Positions 7,463 to 17,087 of a DNA stretch of 64,000 bases are shown here, piece after piece. Numbering within the stretch: the stretch's first letter is position 1; every line of letters begins with the position of its first letter. The notes below the pieces were generated by a model. The model worked only from the letters and a program-made list of their open reading frames with translations. It was not told where the DNA came from and searched no databases. Origin of the DNA: Rhodothermales bacterium (GTDB taxonomy: Bacteria; Bacteroidota; Rhodothermia; Rhodothermales; UBA10348); NCBI GenBank assembly GCA_017643395.1, contig JAEPNP010000003.1, forward strand, positions 62,001-126,000, in the 5' to 3' direction. The position numbers and the translations under genes are program-made.

Positions 7463-8938
7463 CTAGTCCTGCTCAGGCAGGGGTTGCAGCGCAAGCTCCA
7501 ACGCCTGCTGCAGGTACGTCTTATGGTTTTGTGCCGTGTACGCCAGGTAGACGTCGGGCTGCGCCGGGTTGCCCTCGAGGATGGATCCGTCCGGCCGAAG
7601 TGTGTGTCCGATGGACCAGCCGTATTCCACCACGGGGTCCGAGGTACCCGGCCAGAGCAGGGTCTCATGCCACTCCCACGAGTTGCTGAAGCCCCCGGTC
7701 GGCATGCCTACGACACGGCCGAGGCCGTTGTCCGCCACCATGGCGACCAGCTGGTCCACCTGGGAGCCTGCGCGGCTTCCGGAAATGACCACCAGTCCGC
7801 CGCGGAACCGCTCGGGTGACGGGGTCACTGTGAGCAGACTGTCCGCTCCGGCGTGTCGCAGCTTGAAGGGCACCGGTCCCACGATTTCGCCGATCGATGC
7901 GCCGCCGTAGGACACTTCCAGCCACTCGCTCAGCTCCGCACTCAGGTGGCGAGGACGCACATCCGACACGCGCAGGGTGGACCATGTGGCGATGAACTCG
8001 CGACCGGTGAGTCGTCGCAGCAGTTCCACCGACCCGCGTCCGCCGGTGCTCTCGGTCACGTCCAGCACGACCGTGTGGTCAAGCAGGTCCTCATCGCCCG
8101 CAAACTCCATCAGGTACTGCAGATCCTCCGGAAACTTGTCGCCGAAGCCCCGCCATTTCAGGATGACCAGCGAGTCCCTGGTCATGAGGTCAAAGCTGGC
8201 TCGGGAGAGTTCGGTCAGCGCTCCGGGGTAGTGTCGGGCAGGGTCCTCGCGGCGCAGGGGCTGCTCTGCCAGGCTGTAGGGGACCTGAACGGAGTGTCCC
8301 GCCAGGTTCAAGTGCAGTTCGGCAGCCTGTAGTTGAGGAGGGATGGTGCTGGATTGCAGCGTCATCAACTCCGCGATGCGCCACATAAGATTCTCGCGCG
8401 TGCTGTGGGCGATGAACGGTGTGACCCGGTTCACGTAGGCGCCGACCGAGTCGTCGAACACCGACAGCACAGAGGTGCCGGGTTTGATGCCAAGACTGTC
8501 GTGCGCACTGGCGACAAAGAATGCGGGATTCGGCCAGTTGCTGAAGTCGGGGTGGATCTCCAGAGGAGCAAAGCGCGGGTTCGCATCGGGAGCGCCCGGA
8601 GGAACGGCCGGCCTAAGGCCTCCGGGAACGGGACGGACCTGCAGATGCCCATCCCGCCGCACGTTGCTCACGCGCGACAGGGCGTAGAAGAGGTCCTCTT
8701 CGGTCTGTGCACCGATGACCGTGTCGCGGAGACGGCCCATGTCATGCTCGACATTGACGGCCAGCGCGGCTTCCTTGGCCGGCGATCGCGCTTCCCGAAT
8801 GAGGGTCCACGCCGAGACCAGGTCGAAGAGCGCCGCGCGCGTGGCAGGCGAGCCCGCCCGGTCCGAGTGACCAGGGGCCTCACACGTTCCCGACAGGAAC
8901 GGCAACAGGGCGAGAACCAGAAAAGGGCGAGCCGACAT
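7463..8938 (-). CDS. S41-family peptidase, exported
   Basis: The 491-aa product begins with a hydrophobic signal (MSARPFLVLALLPFLSGTC), possibly a lipoprotein signal though the lipobox is not canonical. Residues from about 240 on resemble the tail-specific protease (S41) fold: VVLDVTESTGGRGS, then a LVVISGSRAGSQVDQLV block where Ser of SQVD aligns with the catalytic Ser, then VVGMPTGGFSN. The GEKTAG motif of CtpA is replaced by a GMPTGG form. This resembles the GEPTGG branch of S41 enzymes, which does not use the CtpA Ser-Lys dyad. It is probably a periplasmic or surface peptidase of unknown substrate. The gene is convergent with the FG-GAP gene, with 1 nt between them. Confidence 0.8.
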   Translation of the reverse strand: MSARPFLVLALLPFLSGTCEAPGHSDRAGSPATRAALFDLVSAWTLIREARSPAKEAALAVNVEHDMGRLRDTVIGAQTEEDLFYALSRVSNVRRDGHLQVRPVPGGLRPAVPPGAPDANPRFAPLEIHPDFSNWPNPAFFVASAHDSLGIKPGTSVLSVFDDSVGAYVNRVTPFIAHSTRENLMWRIAELMTLQSSTIPPQLQAAELHLNLAGHSVQVPYSLAEQPLRREDPARHYPGALTELSRASFDLMTRDSLVILKWRGFGDKFPEDLQYLMEFAGDEDLLDHTVVLDVTESTGGRGSVELLRRLTGREFIATWSTLRVSDVRPRHLSAELSEWLEVSYGGASIGEIVGPVPFKLRHAGADSLLTVTPSPERFRGGLVVISGSRAGSQVDQLVAMVADNGLGRVVGMPTGGFSNSWEWHETLLWPGTSDPVVEYGWSIGHTLRPDGSILEGNPAQPDVYLAYTAQNHKTYLQQALELALQPLPEQD

Positions 8939-9007
8939 ACCGAAGGGATCGGCTGTCGGCTCGCAGAAATAACCCGACCACGGTCTTCGGTGGGTGACCG
9001 AACGGGT

Positions 9008-10252
<1,245 letters not shown>

Positions 10253-10346
10253 CGCTTGGAGACGTGTGATTGCTGCGCGCAAATTAGGCGCATCGTTTCA
10301 GCCAAAACGTGGCGGAAGGGTGAAATCGGAGCGGTTCCGGAGGCGC

Positions 10347-10406
10347 TGGGCTGTGGGGGCGTGGGCCGTGGAGCCGTGGGGCGTGGGCGGTGGGGCCGGG
10401 GGCCGC
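10347..10406 (+). repeat. G-run tract, possible G-quadruplex former
   Basis: On the plus strand this 60-bp stretch has at least six runs of three to five G separated by short GC-rich loops (for example GTGGGGGCGTGGGCC and GTGGGGCGTGGGCGG). It is a degenerate tandem of GTGGGC-like blocks about 95 bp upstream of the icd start codon, with the G-rich strand being the icd template strand. A structural or regulatory role is only a possibility. Confidence 0.5.
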
Positions 10407-10483
10407 GGATTGGCAAGCGCCCCGGGGCAGCTCATTGCGGCGCGGCCTCCGAATCTGGCGGATTGCGCCAAATCGCGCTCGCC

Positions 10484-10656
10484 AGGCCGGAAACAGCCTG
10501 CTAAAGTTCACAAAGCCCCCCGAATGGAACCTTTTAGGCCGAAAACGGCCTGCTAAAGTTGAGAAAGCCCCCCGAATGGAACCTCTAAGGCCGAAAACGG
10601 CCTCCTAAGGTTGAGAAAGCCCCCCCAATGGAACTTTTTAGGCCGAAAACAGCCTA
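10484..10656. repeat. 52-nt tandem repeat array with perfect hairpins
   Basis: Units recur every 52 nt (CTAAAGTT at 10501 and 10553, CTAAGGTT at 10605). Each unit includes GAATGGAAC (AATGGAAC in the last unit), a run of six or more C, and a hairpin. The hairpin AGGCCGAAAACGGCCT at 10537-10552 and 10588-10603 is a perfect 6-bp stem with an AAAA loop; flanking copies at 10484-10499 and 10640-10655 carry one or two changes. The array is noncoding and lies between the 3' end of one minus-strand gene and the 5' end of icd. Confidence 0.9.
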
Positions 10657-10733
10657 GCGCTGCCTCAGGTCCAACTATTGGGCGGGACCTTTCGTTGGCC
10701 TGCCGCCCACGGCGCCCGCCGGGCCGCACACGC

Positions 10734-11588
10734 CTATCGGCGAATCACGAGGGGCCGGGTGTGCGCACCCGATGAGGAAACCGCCCGGACCAGGTAGACG
10801 CCGGACGGGAGGTCCAATTCCAGGGTCAGGTGATCGTCCGCAGGCAGTCCACTTGTCGGGCTGCCAGACCAGACGAGGCGCCCCAAGAGGTCTAGTACCC
10901 GAACCGACCACGTTTCGGCGCCTGGTAACCGCACGTTAACTGTGACGTGGCCGGTGGTTGGATTCGGAAACAGGGATACGGCCAGGTCCCGAGGGATTTC
11001 CGCCGTCTCCACGGAGACTGGTGTACCCCACCCCAGCTGGCTGCTCCGGAAGTAGACCAGGTCCTGAACCACCACGCCGGCGTCTGCGAACCAGTGGCGG
11101 TAGAGCCCGACCTCCTCAGAGAGATACCAGTCGTCGTCAACGCGCGGGTTGCCGGAGAGTCTGCAGATTTGGGCCCTGCGTCCGTTCCACTCACGATCGA
11201 CCTGGCAGACATGGGAGCCGCGCGTGGAATCCCCCCACACTGGCGCGAGCGCAAACCGCACGCTTTCCGTCTGTTCCGAAGGCGAGTACCGCCAGACGAG
11301 GGCCTGAACGGAGTCGACTCGCTCAAAAACGATCCCGCTTCCGCGCCCAGCCTGGCTCCGCCAGTCGTGTCTTATGACGCGATACGTTTGCCCATTGCTG
11401 AGGGCAGAGTCACCGATCACCTCGTAGGTCGACAGCGTAGGCGGCATGCCCTGTAGTCCGCCCGAGTATTGCCAGACGGCTCCCAACTCGAGCGGATAGA
11501 AACGCAACGCCTCTTCGACCGCCGACTGCCCATTGGCCGGTTGGAAGGTCGCCACGAACGCCGCTGCCAAAATCAGAGCCCGCCTCAC
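10734..11588 (-). CDS. T9SS type A sorting domain-containing secreted protein
   Basis: The start is taken as GTG at 11588, which overlaps the TGA of the upstream glycosyltransferase gene and leads straight into a signal peptide (RRALILAAAFVATFQPANGQ). The product is 284 aa. The open frame continues further upstream, but only as a shadow of the glycosyltransferase gene. The middle region (about 25-190) is a beta-rich domain of no recognised family (FYPLELGAVWQYSG, TYRVIRHDWRSQAG). The C-terminal 80-85 residues form a T9SS sorting domain with LFPNPTTGHVTVNV and LDLPSGVYLVRAV, predicting export and surface attachment or release through the type IX system. Coupling to a glycosyltransferase fits glycosylation or surface assembly, by inference. 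Confidence 0.85.
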   Translation of the reverse strand: MRRALILAAAFVATFQPANGQSAVEEALRFYPLELGAVWQYSGGLQGMPPTLSTYEVIGDSALSNGQTYRVIRHDWRSQAGRGSGIVFERVDSVQALVWRYSPSEQTESVRFALAPVWGDSTRGSHVCQVDREWNGRRAQICRLSGNPRVDDDWYLSEEVGLYRHWFADAGVVVQDLVYFRSSQLGWGTPVSVETAEIPRDLAVSLFPNPTTGHVTVNVRLPGAETWSVRVLDLLGRLVWSGSPTSGLPADDHLTLELDLPSGVYLVRAVSSSGAHTRPLVIRR

Positions 11589-12325
11589 TGCGGCAGCGCC
11601 TTCATCCGCCCGGTCAGGGAGCGCAGGCGCAGTTCCCAGACCTTCCACATCGCCTCCACCACAATCGCCCGGCTCATCTTCGAATCCCCTTCGGTGCGCT
11701 CGATGAAGATGATCGGCACTTCCTTCAGCCGGAATCCGAGTTTCCAGGCCCAGTACTTCATCTCGATCTGGAAGGAGTAGCCGTTCGAGCGCACTTTGTC
11801 GAAGGGGATGGCCTCCAGCACCTTGCGGTGATAGCACTTGAAGCCGGCCGTTACGTCTGCGACGGGCAGCCGGGTGATCATACGCGTGTAGATGCCCGCG
11901 CCGTAGGAGAGAATGAGGCGGGAGAGGGGCCAGTTGATCACCCTCACACCCTGCACGTAACGCGAGCCGACCACCAGATCCGCGTTTCCGGCCCGGATTG
12001 GCGCGATCAGGGACGGCAGGTCCGCAGGCTGGTGGGAGAGGTCGGCGTCCATCTCGCACACATAGGTGTAGCCCTTCTCCAGCGCGAACTCGAAGCCGGC
12101 CAAATAGGCTGTGCCGAGGCCTTGCTTGCCCGGCCGCGACAGCACATGAATCCGCTCGGGGGCCCGACTGCGCACAGAAGCCACAATCTCCGCCGTACCG
12201 TCCGTCGAGGAGTCGTCCACTACCAGGATGTCGATGCCCGGCAGATCCAGCACCTGGGTCAGCGCCGAAGCGATGTTCTTCGCTTCGTTGTAGGTAGGGA
12301 TGATGACGACAGCGTCAGCGGTCAC
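11585..12325 (-). CDS. polyprenol-phosphate mannosyltransferase-like GT2 glycosyltransferase
   Basis: The 246-aa protein is a GT-A fold family 2 enzyme of the dolichol/polyprenol phosphate mannose synthase type. VVIIPTYNEAKN lies at residues 6-17, VVDDSSTDGT at 35-44, the DAD metal motif at 93-95 within EMDADLSHQP, and VGSRYVQG further on. It probably transfers a sugar from a nucleotide sugar to a polyprenyl phosphate carrier at the inner face of the membrane. It lacks the extra C-terminal transmembrane domain of longer forms. Its stop codon overlaps the start of the T9SS protein gene, so the two are probably co-translated. Confidence 0.92.
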   Translation of the reverse strand: MTADAVVIIPTYNEAKNIASALTQVLDLPGIDILVVDDSSTDGTAEIVASVRSRAPERIHVLSRPGKQGLGTAYLAGFEFALEKGYTYVCEMDADLSHQPADLPSLIAPIRAGNADLVVGSRYVQGVRVINWPLSRLILSYGAGIYTRMITRLPVADVTAGFKCYHRKVLEAIPFDKVRSNGYSFQIEMKYWAWKLGFRLKEVPIIFIERTEGDSKMSRAIVVEAMWKVWELRLRSLTGRMKALPQ

Positions 12326-12427
12326 GGGCAGTCGAGGGGTTTTGGCCGCGTCCTACGCCGAGCGGCAAGACAGGTGCCGACCGTAGGGACGCCCTCGCGC
12401 GCCCCGGGACTCACACGCCCCAAACCC

Positions 12428-12712
12428 TCAACCCCGATTCGCCCGCAAGAACTCCAGCGTATGCTCCACCAGATCCGGCGGCAACTCCGCATCCCGACAC
12501 TCCCGCGCCAGATCGATCGTCTGCTGGTACTGATCGAAGTACGCCCCGCAGGGCGGGCATTTCTCCAGATGCTTGCGGTACTTCGTCGCCGTGTCTTCCG
12601 GCAGTTCACCCTCCAGATAGTCGGTCAGGAATGTATTCAGCTCCTGGCAACTGGGCGGTCCCATCATGCGGTGCATGATCGGTCCGAAAATCCTCTGAAG
12701 CAGCTTGTTCAT
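12428..12712 (-). CDS. zinc-finger anti-sigma factor
   Basis: The 94-aa protein has the zinc anti-sigma (zf-HC2) arrangement: Cys22, then His48, Cys52 and Cys55 in HLEKCPPC, that is C-x25-H-x3-C-x2-C. There is no transmembrane segment, so it would be a cytosolic anti-sigma factor that holds the ECF sigma factor encoded immediately upstream, 29 nt away on the same strand. Release by redox change or metal loss is known for some members of this family; nothing here shows which signal applies. Confidence 0.88.
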   Translation of the reverse strand: MNKLLQRIFGPIMHRMMGPPSCQELNTFLTDYLEGELPEDTATKYRKHLEKCPPCGAYFDQYQQTIDLARECRDAELPPDLVEHTLEFLRANRG

Positions 12713-12741
12713 ACCCGTTAGTGCCTCTAGCGCCCGGCCGG

Positions 12742-13374
12742 TTACTGATCCCGAAGGTGTCGATCCAGAAGTTTGCGCAAAGCCTGTCGCGCGCGATGCA
12801 GGCGCACCCGAACCGCCCCGTTCGAAATGTCGAGGATACGCGCGACCTCTTCGGTCTTGATCTCCTCGATGTCCCGCAGCGTAATCACAGTCCGGTAGTC
12901 GTCCGGCAATTGGGCGATGGCCTGGTGCACCAGTTCACGCCGCTGTGACAGCTCGGCAAGGCGCTGCGGGTTCCAGGTTTCGACGGGGTCTCTATACATG
13001 CCCCCGTTGAATTCCGGCTGCATGCGTTCGACCGCGTCCTCGTCCAGGGGCGACAACCTTCGTGTCTTGCGCAGCGAGGCCCGCGCCAGGTTGATGCCGA
13101 TGGCGTACAGCCAGGTGGTGAACTTCGACTCCCGACGAAACGTGTGCAGCCGCTGATACGCCTGCAGAAACGTCTCCTGCATCAGGCTGGCCGCCTCGTC
13201 TTCGTCATTCACCACCCGATTGATCACGCGAAACAGCCGCGGTGACTCCTGTCGCACCAGCAATTCGAACGCGGCCTCATCGCCCGAAAGAAGGGCTTCG
13301 ACATCCAGCGGAGAGCCGGGAGGAGGCGCGGCTTTGTCGTGTCGGGACACAGGTCGAGTCAGGGGGTTCGTCAC
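12742..13374 (-). CDS. ECF-type RNA polymerase sigma factor
   Basis: From GTG at 13374 the product is 210 aa; an in-frame TTG at 13395 would add seven residues. Region 2 is clear (EDEAASLMQETFLQAYQRL, then FTTWLYAIGINLARASLRK) and region 4 has LPDDYRTVITLRDIEE and a helix-turn-helix with VARILDISNGAVRVRLHRAR. There is no region 3, as expected for the ECF group. It pairs with the downstream anti-sigma gene. It is divergent from the pyruvate dehydrogenase operon, separated by about 195 bp that should contain both promoters, but a target consensus cannot be assigned from one site. Confidence 0.93.
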   Translation of the reverse strand: MTNPLTRPVSRHDKAAPPPGSPLDVEALLSGDEAAFELLVRQESPRLFRVINRVVNDEDEAASLMQETFLQAYQRLHTFRRESKFTTWLYAIGINLARASLRKTRRLSPLDEDAVERMQPEFNGGMYRDPVETWNPQRLAELSQRRELVHQAIAQLPDDYRTVITLRDIEEIKTEEVARILDISNGAVRVRLHRARQALRKLLDRHLRDQ

Positions 13375-13569
13375 GAGTATACGGCCTTCGCCCAACCCAC
13401 GAAGCCTGCCGGCGGGCAGGAAGCGCTTCCGGCGATCACGCGCGCCGGGCGGCAGTTAAGAACCGGTAAACACCCCGGAAATGTCGCCTTGAAGGCCTAT
13501 AATTCCGTGCTGTCCGATGCATCCCTGAGCCCGGGAACGGACAGGCAACCCACCACAGACGACGAGTTA

Positions 13570-14715
13570 ATGGCGGAAACCAAAAAGACCACGACGCGCC
13601 GCCGGTCCACGGCCAAGAAAGCCACCAACGGACAGGCCGCAGCAAGTCAGGAGAACTTCCCCGACAAGGCGATCAGCCTCAAGAGCACGTTCAACGCATA
13701 CCCCGCGGGGAAATACACACACGAGGACGTCGGACTCTCTGCCGACGATGTGCTCGCGATGTATCGCAACATGCTGCTGCAGCGCCGCTTTGAGGAGCGA
13801 GCCGCGCAGATGTACGGCAAGCAGAAAATCGCCGGATTCCTGCATCTCTACATCGGCCAGGAGGCGGTCTCCACGGGTACCGCGACGGCTATCGAGATCG
13901 GCAAGGATTCCGTGATCACGGCCTACCGCGACCACGGGCACGGTCTGGCGCTGGGCATGAGTGCCAACGAGTGCATGGCCGAGCTCTTCGGCAAGATCGA
14001 CGGCTGCTCGCGCGGCAAAGGCGGCTCGATGCACTACTTCTCGAAGGAAAAAGGGCTATTCGGCGGTCACGGCATCGTTGGTGCGCACGTACCGCTCGCG
14101 GTCGGCATCGGCTTCGGTCACAAGTACCGCGAAACAGGCGGCGTATCCATCGGCTTTTATGGCGATGGCGCCCACGGCCAGGGTGCCGTGCACGAGGCGA
14201 CGAACCTTGCCGGTCTCTACGACCTGCCCGTCATTCTCGCCGTCGAGAACAACCAGTATGCGATGGGCACCGCGGTGCATCGTGCGTTCTCGGAGACCGA
14301 ATTCACGCGCTGGGCCGTCGGATACGGCCTGCCGTCCTCCCTGGTCAACGGCATGGATGTGTTCGCCGTCACGAAGGCCATGCAGGACCACGTGGCCATG
14401 GCACGCGACTTCAAGCCGTCGTTCCTCGAAATCCGCACCTACCGGTACCGCGGCCACTCCATGTCGGACCCGCAGAAGTATCGCACGAAGGAGGAGCTGG
14501 AGGACAAGAAGAACGAAGACCCCATCATTCGCCTGAAGGCCTACCTCATCGAAAAGAAGATGTCCGACGCAGACGCGCTGGACGCGATCGACGAGGACGT
14601 CAAGGAAGAAGTGCTCGCGTCCGTCGAGTTCTCGGAGAACAGCCCGTTCCCGGATCTCTCGACGATTTACGAGGACATCTACGAAGAGGACGACTACCCG
14701 TACATCGGCCGCTAG
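13570..14715 (+). CDS. pdhA: pyruvate dehydrogenase E1 component, alpha subunit
   Basis: The 381-aa protein starts at the ATG at 13570; the frame is open upstream but the extension overlaps the divergent promoter region. A basic Ala/Thr/Lys-rich N-terminal tail of about 30 residues precedes the E1-alpha fold. Key blocks are YIGQEAVSTGT, TAYRDHGHGLALG, CSRGKGGSMHYF, FGGHGIVGAHVPLAVG, and the thiamine diphosphate motif FYGDGAHGQGAVHEATN ending at VENNQYAMGT. With E1-beta it decarboxylates pyruvate and reductively acetylates the lipoyl group of E2. It is first of three genes in the order alpha, beta, E2. No E3 (lipoamide dehydrogenase) gene is in the window. Confidence 0.96.
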   Translation: MAETKKTTTRRRSTAKKATNGQAAASQENFPDKAISLKSTFNAYPAGKYTHEDVGLSADDVLAMYRNMLLQRRFEERAAQMYGKQKIAGFLHLYIGQEAVSTGTATAIEIGKDSVITAYRDHGHGLALGMSANECMAELFGKIDGCSRGKGGSMHYFSKEKGLFGGHGIVGAHVPLAVGIGFGHKYRETGGVSIGFYGDGAHGQGAVHEATNLAGLYDLPVILAVENNQYAMGTAVHRAFSETEFTRWAVGYGLPSSLVNGMDVFAVTKAMQDHVAMARDFKPSFLEIRTYRYRGHSMSDPQKYRTKEELEDKKNEDPIIRLKAYLIEKKMSDADALDAIDEDVKEEVLASVEFSENSPFPDLSTIYEDIYEEDDYPYIGR

Positions 14716-14743
14716 CGCGAACCAGAATCAAGAGAGAGTAGCA

Positions 14744-15724
14744 ATGGCAGTTCTTCAGTTCCGCGAAGCCCTCCGCGCCGCCATGGTGGAAGAGATGGAG
14801 CGCGACGAGAACATCTTCCTCATGGGCGAGGAAGTGGCGGAATACAACGGAGCCTACAAGGTCTCCGAGGGCATGCTGGACCAGTTCGGTCCCAAGCGTG
14901 TCATCGACACCCCGATTTCCGAGAACGGATTCGCAGGACTCGGTATCGGCGCGGCCATGAATGGTCTGCGGCCGATCATCGAGTTCATGACGTTCAACTT
15001 CTCGTTCGTCGCGATCGACCAGATCATCAACAACGCGGCCAAGATCCGGTACATGTCTGGTGGTCAGTTCCGCGTGCCGATCGTCTTCCGTGGCCCGAAC
15101 GGTGCAGCCGGCCAGTTGGCCGCTACGCACAACACGTCCACCGAATCGATCTATGCCACGATTCCGGGCCTGAAAGTGGTGGCACCGTCGAATCCGGATG
15201 ACGCCAAGGGCCTGCTCAAGGCCGCCATTCGGGACGACAACCCCGTGGTGTTCCTGGAGTCGGAGGTGATGTTCGGCATGAAGGGCGAGGTGTCCGATGA
15301 GGAGGACTACGTGATCCCCCTCGGCAAAGCGCGCATCGCCCGTGAAGGGGATGACGTTACCATCATCGGTCACTCCAAGAGCTACCACATCGCCATGAAA
15401 GTGGCCGAGCGGCTCGAGGCCGATGGGTACAACGCCGAGGTCATCGACCCGCGCACCATCCGTCCGCTGGACATGGACGCCATTCTGACGTCCATCAAGA
15501 AGACCAACCGGTGCGTCATCATCGACGAGTCCAATCCGTACGCCAGCATCTCCAGTGAGATGACGTACCGGATCCAGGAGGCCGCGTTCGACTACCTGGA
15601 CGCGCCGATCAAGCGCATCACAGCCAAGGACACGCCGGCGCCGTACGCCAAAAACCTCATGGAGTACTATATGCCCCAGGAGGACGATGCGTATGAGGCC
15701 TGCAAGGCCGTGATGTACGTCTAG
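14744..15724 (+). CDS. pdhB: pyruvate dehydrogenase E1 component, beta subunit
   Basis: The 326-aa protein is a full-length E1-beta. It opens with LQFREALRAAMVEEMERDE and carries LMGEEVAEYNGAYKVSEG, DTPISENGFAGLGIGAAM, RPIIEFMTFNF, and a transketolase C-terminal domain with VIDPRTIRPLDMDAI. With the alpha subunit it forms the thiamine-dependent heterotetramer. An AGAGAG stretch about 8 nt before the ATG may act as ribosome binding site. The gap to pdhA is 28 nt. Confidence 0.96.
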   Translation: MAVLQFREALRAAMVEEMERDENIFLMGEEVAEYNGAYKVSEGMLDQFGPKRVIDTPISENGFAGLGIGAAMNGLRPIIEFMTFNFSFVAIDQIINNAAKIRYMSGGQFRVPIVFRGPNGAAGQLAATHNTSTESIYATIPGLKVVAPSNPDDAKGLLKAAIRDDNPVVFLESEVMFGMKGEVSDEEDYVIPLGKARIAREGDDVTIIGHSKSYHIAMKVAERLEADGYNAEVIDPRTIRPLDMDAILTSIKKTNRCVIIDESNPYASISSEMTYRIQEAAFDYLDAPIKRITAKDTPAPYAKNLMEYYMPQEDDAYEACKAVMYV

Positions 15725-15760
15725 GACCGGCTGAACCCACACCCACTACCCACTACAGCA

Positions 15761-17080
15761 ATGGCAATAGCGGTTGAAATGCCCAAGATGAGCGACACCA
15801 TGGAAGAGGGTGTGCTCGTGGCATGGCTTGCGGAGGAAGGACAGAAAGTGTCGGCGGGCGATGTGATTGCCCAGGTCGAGACCGACAAAGCCACCATGGA
15901 CCTGGAGGTCTATGACGACGGCGTACTTCTGAAGCGGGTGATCGAAGAAGGCTCTTCGGTGCCCATCGGCGCGCTGATTGCCGTGCTCGGGAAGGAGGGA
16001 GAGGATCCCACTGCCATTCTGTCGAAATACTCGGGCGATGGGGCCGCGGGCCCGGCACCGACCGCGGAGCCTGCTGATGAAGCGCCGGCCGAAGAGGCTG
16101 AGGCTGCACCAGAGGCCGCCGCTCCCGCCCCGACTTCCGACAATGGCCGCGTGAAGGCATCGCCGTTGGCGCGGCGCATGGCTGGCGAGCACGGCATCGA
16201 CCTGGCTGCGCTGGCCGGATCCGGCCCGGACGGACGCGTCATCAAACGCGACGTGGAAGCCGCCATTGCCGGAGACGCGCCCAAAGCCCGCCCCGCCGCA
16301 GCTCCGGCTCCCGAGCGCAAGCCCGAGCCGGCACCGGCCCGCAAGCCCGCGCCGGCCCCGGAGCCTGCCGCCTCGAGCGAAGGCGCCTACGACGCCGCGC
16401 CCATCAGCCAGATGCGCAAGGCCATCGCCCGCCGGCTGGGCGAGAGCAAGTTCACCAGCCCGCACTTCTACCTCACGGTGGACGTGGACATGGCCAAGGC
16501 AGTGAGCTTCCGCAAGCAGCTCAACGCCATCAGTGAGGCGCAGGGCAAGGCCAAGGTGTCGTTCAATGACCTGATCACCAAGTCCTGCGCGCTCGCGCTG
16601 CGCCAGCACAAGTGGGTCAATTCGTCCTGGATGGAAGACCAGGGCGAGATCCATCACCACAACGACGTGCATGTCGCGATCGCGGTGGCCATTGACGATG
16701 GGCTCATCACGCCGGTCATCCGCCACGCTGACCGCAAGGGACTGGCGCAGATCGCCGCGGAGACGCGCGAACTGGCCGGCCGCGCGCGCGAGAAGCAGCT
16801 GCAGCCCGAGGAGTACAGTGGGTCGACCTTCTCGACCTCCAACCTCGGCATGTTCGGCATCGAGGAGTTCACCGCTATCATCAACCCGCCCAATGCGTGC
16901 ATCATGGCCATCGGAGCCATTCGTGATACGCCGGTCGTGGTCGATGGCGCCGTGGTGCCTGGCAAGCGCATGAAGCTCACGATGTCGTGTGACCACCGCG
17001 TGGTGGACGGTGCTACCGGATCCGAATTCCTCGCCACCGTGCGCCAGTACCTGGAAGAGCCGGCGAGCATGCTGCTGTAG
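15761..17080 (+). CDS. pdhC: pyruvate dehydrogenase complex E2, dihydrolipoamide acetyltransferase
   Basis: The 439-aa E2 has one N-terminal lipoyl domain (residues about 2-80, lipoylated Lys in VETDKATMDLE), an Ala/Pro/Glu linker, a peripheral-subunit-binding domain (ASPLARRMAGEHGIDLAAL, then GPDGRVIKRDVEAA), a second Ala/Pro/Lys-rich linker, and the catalytic domain from about 210. The catalytic motif is SCDHRVVDGATG near the C-terminus. It moves acetyl groups to CoA and forms the core of the complex. The gene is 36 nt after pdhB, so the three form one operon. The linkers are GC-rich and rapidly varying, which is usual. Confidence 0.95.
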   Translation: MAIAVEMPKMSDTMEEGVLVAWLAEEGQKVSAGDVIAQVETDKATMDLEVYDDGVLLKRVIEEGSSVPIGALIAVLGKEGEDPTAILSKYSGDGAAGPAPTAEPADEAPAEEAEAAPEAAAPAPTSDNGRVKASPLARRMAGEHGIDLAALAGSGPDGRVIKRDVEAAIAGDAPKARPAAAPAPERKPEPAPARKPAPAPEPAASSEGAYDAAPISQMRKAIARRLGESKFTSPHFYLTVDVDMAKAVSFRKQLNAISEAQGKAKVSFNDLITKSCALALRQHKWVNSSWMEDQGEIHHHNDVHVAIAVAIDDGLITPVIRHADRKGLAQIAAETRELAGRAREKQLQPEEYSGSTFSTSNLGMFGIEEFTAIINPPNACIMAIGAIRDTPVVVDGAVVPGKRMKLTMSCDHRVVDGATGSEFLATVRQYLEEPASMLL

Positions 17081-17087
17081 GGTCATC

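Larger units (their letters stand above)
10253..10733. other. 481-bp gene-free region upstream of icd
   Basis: The gap lies between the icd start and the stop of the T9SS protein gene, both on the minus strand. It contains a G-run tract (10347-10406) and a repeat array (10484-10656), listed separately. The icd promoter must lie here or just inside. The rest shows no open frame with a believable protein. Confidence 0.65.

Noticed and set aside
10484-10656. CRISPR-like appearance of the 52-nt array
   Set aside because: The whole unit repeats, there are no unique spacers, only about three units exist, and no cas gene is near.
11589-12059. N-terminal extension of the T9SS protein frame
   Set aside because: It overlaps the glycosyltransferase gene in a different frame; the signal peptide begins right at the GTG at 11588.
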